A stretch of DNA of 64,000 nucleotides from Branchiostoma lanceolatum (Eukaryota; Chordata; Leptocardii; Amphioxiformes; Branchiostomatidae): positions 8,247,383-8,311,382 of the forward strand of contig NC_089732.1 in assembly GCF_035083965.1 (NCBI RefSeq), given 5' to 3'. Of the stretch, positions 61,101 to 64,000 are shown piece after piece. A model generated the notes under the pieces. The model was not told where the DNA came from. It saw only the letters and a program-made list of their open reading frames with translations, and did not search any database. The position numbers were made by a program, and so were the translations under genes. Every line of letters begins with the position of its first letter. Position 1 is the stretch's first letter.

Positions 61101-63715
61101 TTTTTTGTTGTATTGTATTGTGTTGTCGATTTCCTTTTCACTAACACATTCATGTTCTTTGAATCATTTCTAACTTAAGATTAACTAGCCCACAGCCCAT
61201 CGCAAATTTTGACTATTTATTGACAAACGGGACTATTGCTATAACATACAACAAACACCTTTTCACTAACACGTTCATGTTCTTTGAATCATTTCTAGCC
61301 CACATCGCAAATTTTGACTGATTATTGACAAACGGAACTATTGATATAAAATACAACTATCACCTTGTCACTATCACGTTCTTTGAATCATTAAACTGAA
61401 CGATTTAACTGTCTTAAGTAAAAATATCTACTGACTATTACTGAAACAACTAAGTAACCATTTCTAGCCCACATCGCAAATTTTGACTGATTATTGACAA
61501 ACGGAACTATTGATATAAAATACAACTATCACCTTGTCACTATCACGTTCTTTGAATCATTAAACTGAACGATTTAACTGTCTTAAGTAAAAATATCTAC
61601 TGACTATTACTGAAACAACTAAGTAACCAGACCCAGAATACAATACTCGATACAAACTAGAAATAATAAACAATTAAAATAAAGTTACAGTAAAGTTACG
61701 TACATTGTAACTTACAAAAAATAGTGTACTTCACGGTAGCAAATTACACGGTGTAGTGGATATTTTGATTTTATATGATGAACTTTGACTTCACGGTGTA
61801 TGATTCACAGAAAGGAATCATGCATGATAACAATGAAAATTGTGAACATAAAGTTACAGTAAAGTTTCAAAAACTACAGTAACCGTTCATCGCAACTATA
61901 TACTAGTGCCCGGGTGGTCCGAAGATCTTGGAGCACACCTCCAACAGCATCTTGGCAGTCGTCTCGCCAGCCGCAAACTTCTCCCACTCTGCGAACAGGC
62001 GGCCCTGGATGCGCCTGTACGTGGCCCGCTGGTACCGGCGCACGTTACCCTCTGGGACCTGCCGAGTGTAGACTGCTACCAGCTGGCTTTCCCGGTGCAG
62101 GAGAGAGATGAGCAGGTACATCGGGAGGTTGGGCTTCTTGGCTTTCAGGTTCAACCTGTTGTGCCAACCTTCCACGTCGTTGGTGGTCCGAACGAACAGA
62201 CCGTAGACCGACCAACGGCGTGGGGTCCAGAGTGAACCTGAAAGCCAAGTGTTATCCACGTAGTCTGCCAGCTCGGTCAGTTGCCTGGACCCCCTTGCCT
62301 TGGCCCGAAAAGTTCTATGTCCTTGGCATCCTTGTGCCAAATTTCAAGCCATTTGGTTGTAATTCCAGTGCACAGAAGACATAAATATACACATTTTGGT
62401 CTAAAATGAAGAAAAAACCTAAAACTAATAATTCGAAAGGTACCGGTGTATATCGTTACATAGTATGCCGAATAGTTCAACATTCATACAAATAATGTAA
62501 AAAAAAAAATTTGGTGCCGAGTTGTCCTGGTGCCGAGTTGTCCTGCCTGGTGCCGAGTTGTCTTGGTGCCGAGTTGTCCTGGTGCCGAGTTGTCTTGGTG
62601 CCGAGTTGTCTTGGTGCCGAGTTGTCCGACATTCGCAACGGTATCAGGACAACTCGGCACCAAAATTTTGAAAATCAGGTTGATTACCGATGCGCGTTTC
62701 AGCCAAACAACAAGTACAAACTACAAGTTGAAGTTGTCTGACAAAAGAAACGCGGTCTCTGAAACGCGGTTTCAGGTGTTACACAGGTGGGTTTGCTATG
62801 TTTTAAGACGTAATGTTCAATGTGTTTAATGTCTTAAAGTTCAATTGTTTCACATAGATTTACCTTGCTTAGTACGGTGATACACATAATAACTAAATGG
62901 GCCGAACCGTCTTTGGCCTGGGGCCGAACCGTCTTTGGCCTGGGGCCGAACCGTCTTCGGCCTGGGGCCGAAACGTCTTCGGCCTGGGGCCGAAACGTCT
63001 TCGACCTGGGGCCGAAACGTCGGGGCCGAACTGACCATGGGCCGAACTGTCCTGCTACCGTCAGCATTACCGTGTAAGCAAACGACTTTGCTAAGGGTTT
63101 TACTTGCAGTACTTCCCTCAGCCGTAGAGTGTCTCTTTTGAGCCGTGCTGACTGCGCGTTGTACAAGACTGCTGAATTACTATGTCAACAGACATAGAGA
63201 GATATCATCGACTGCCTCAGGGGCAGACCTTCCTATTTGAGACTACAATCATGTTGTTTGTGTGTTTGTTTGTAACAGCGCACGGTCGTGCTGATGTTCC
63301 TTCTCCTGCACATGTACATGGTGGAGCCCCGCTACTCCTCCCGGCGTCGCGGCCTGGCGGGAACGGTGGCGCTCACGGCCGTGTACATGGCCTGGTGAGT
63401 ACCGTCCGTCGAAATGGAGGCCTTCCTCTAACTTAGATCATTGTAATAATAAAGGTCAAAACACAATGAATTTAATTACTGAATTTATTAATGTACAAAC
63501 CGTATCTTTTGTCGTACTGATTTGAAGCGTTGTTTTCTCCCAGGGTGTTCTACCTTGCATCCAGCCAACAGGTTTGGGTGTACCCCTTCATGGAGGGACT
63601 GCCCGCGCTGCAGCGACTCCTAGCGATCCCCGTCTGCATCGTCCTCTCAGTCGTTTTCTATTACAGCGGAGAGTACTTGGCCAGCAAACTTTGGAGTGAG
63701 CCTTTTCATCTCTAA
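58187..63715 (+). CDS. AIG1: AIG1/ADTRP-family membrane hydrolase (3' end uncertain)
   Basis: Exons 58187-58342, 59175-59309, 59697 to about 59811, 59897-59911 (15 nt), 63279-63394, 63544-63695 or to the stop at 63715. Multiple hydrophobic segments match the six-pass FAR-17a/AIG1-like family. Family landmarks are GGRWKYL near the N-terminus, the TMH/RTVV segment (vertebrate NHGMHTT), YMVEPRYSSRRRGL, QVWVYPF and GEYL near the C-terminus. Vertebrate AIG1 and ADTRP hydrolyse fatty-acid esters of hydroxy fatty acids with a Thr and a His. The His (MH) is kept, but the Thr position in WKYL(T) is Asp here. The last exon either ends at TAA (63713-63715, SEPFHL tail) or splices at A|GTGAGC (63695) to an exon outside the window. 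The microexon is needed to supply the conserved MH and fits the vertebrate exon border. Confidence 0.82.
60776..60945. repeat. 21-bp tandem array (left, inverted partner at 62897-63052)
   Basis: About seven units of the type GACGTTTCGGCCTCAGGTCCA, opening with CGGCCCATGGTCAGTTCGGC. The opening sequence and the unit recur in inverse orientation at 62897-63052, so the two arrays act as terminal inverted repeats about 2 kb apart. Confidence 0.85.
61291..61628. repeat. 169-bp perfect tandem duplication
   Basis: The segment 61291-61459 is repeated at 61460-61628 with no difference that I can see. A more diverged partial copy precedes it (about 61150-61290). It lies inside the AIG1 intron 4 element; the identity points to a very recent event or an assembly duplication. 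Confidence 0.9.
61903..62340 (-). pseudogene. MULE-type transposase fragment (C-terminal part)
   Basis: The minus-strand frame ends at a TAG at 61903. It contains YVDNTWL, WSVYGLFVRTTNDVEGWHN and RLN.K..KPNLPMYLLI. The pattern W..Y.....RT.N..EGWHN is characteristic of the C-terminal region of FLYWCH/MULE-type transposases in animals. The catalytic DDE part is absent. On the minus strand a GTCCAG acceptor near 62285 precedes GCAACTGACC, so the coding part may be an exon 61903-62285. No upstream exons are recognised, so it is a remnant or a fragment within a non-autonomous element. Confidence 0.65.
62509..62665. mobile_element. Small TIR element with internal 16-bp tandem copies of its end
   Basis: The left end ATTTGGTGCCGAGTTGTCCT is mirrored by an inverse ending at 62665. 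Between them are about seven tandem copies of GGTGCCGAGTTGTCCT or the variant with TCTT. It is the same architecture as the element at 19742-20042, with unrelated sequence. Confidence 0.75.
62897..63052. repeat. 21-bp tandem array (right, inverted relative to 60776-60945)
   Basis: About six units of GGGGCCGAACCGTCTTTGGC-type sequence ending in GGGGCCGAACTGACCATGGG. Read on the minus strand it is the same unit and the same opening sequence as the left array. Confidence 0.85.
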
Positions 63716-64000
63716 AAGTTGTACAATTAGATAACATGCTACACCTACAAACGCTAATATCAAAGTTATGACGCATACAACGTATGGTCCTCTTTGTTGA
63801 ATAGCTATAGCATTTTTCATGAAACATAAATGTAGGTAACGTTGCAAGGTAGGGATCATAGCCTTCCTTCCACCGGTGCTTGCGCCTTCGTAAAACATGC
63901 GTGAACATAAATAAAGCCATTAGATGTTTAAGTATAGTTTTTTTTATAGTTTACTGCATTATTCATTCCTACAAAGTGTGATGGAAAAGTTTCTGGTCTC
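63716..64000. other. Sequence after the last visible AIG1 exon
   Basis: No exon recognised. It is either the 3' UTR, if the stop at 63713 is used, or the next intron, if the donor at 63695 is used. AATAAA occurs at about 63909 (ACATAAATAAAG). Confidence 0.4.

Larger units (their letters stand above)
59923..63164. mobile_element. Nested foldback-like TIR element, MULE-related, filling AIG1 intron 4
   Basis: The outer ends are inverted copies: GCACGGTTCAAAAGAGAC at 59939 within a wider arm starting near 59923, and its inverse in an arm ending near 63164. The subfamily-specific GTACTGCAAGTAAA occurs in both arms. Inside lie a second, inverted pair of the same family (60087-60215 and 60540-60655), inverted 21-bp tandem arrays (60776-60945 and 62897-63052), a MULE-type transposase fragment (61903-62285, minus), a 169-bp tandem duplication and a 16-bp tandem element. 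No target duplication is visible. Assignment to one element rather than several nested ones is inference. Confidence 0.55.

Overview
This is nuclear DNA from an animal, most likely a lancelet (Branchiostoma) or a close invertebrate chordate. The genes are intron-rich with canonical GT-AG splicing. Four of them are close homologues of vertebrate genes (TTC3, CYP4, KIF2A, AIG1/ADTRP). The introns and spacers are crowded with short TIR elements, tRNA-derived SINEs, a CR1-type LINE and minisatellites. There are no bacterial or organellar signatures. The organism call is inference from gene and repeat content.

Layout. A TTC3-like RING-H2 ubiquitin ligase (2433-11757, +) has two small 5' exons followed by a 3961-nt and a 1452-nt coding exon. 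A short-chain dehydrogenase (13976-14770, -) comes next, followed by a relic of a second SDR copy (15873-16037, -), with a perfect foldback element carrying a 9-bp target-site duplication between them. About 3 kb of spacer follows. Then comes a four-exon ankyrin-repeat protein (19466-22802, +), tail to tail with an 11-exon CYP4 cytochrome P450 (24671-32790, -) whose intron 4 carries a 5'-truncated CR1-type LINE (28525-31202). The CYP4 gene is head to head with a 21-exon kinesin-13 gene (KIF2A-like, 34223-54236, +). The window closes with most of an AIG1/ADTRP-family membrane hydrolase (58187 to about 63715, +).

The genes do not form an operon-like unit. They are ordinary, unrelated animal genes: ubiquitination, NAD(P)H oxidoreduction, protein interaction, lipid/xenobiotic hydroxylation, microtubule depolymerisation and lipid-ester hydrolysis.

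The unusual material is in the non-coding and splicing structure. AIG1 intron 4 is almost entirely occupied by a nested, foldback-like TIR element with inverted 21-bp tandem arrays and a MULE-type transposase remnant. The KIF2A gene has a 42-nt tandem duplication that creates a second in-frame 5' splice site, an in-frame cassette-exon candidate, twin 30-nt microexons, and a 1.45-kb minisatellite whose unit copies the exon 19 donor. CYP4 intron 4 contains repeated copies of the exon 5 acceptor. Two elements (19742-20042 and 62509-62665) have short TIRs bounding tandem copies of TIR-derived sequence.

All exon boundaries were derived by hand from reading frame, GT-AG sites and family conservation; none was checked against transcripts.
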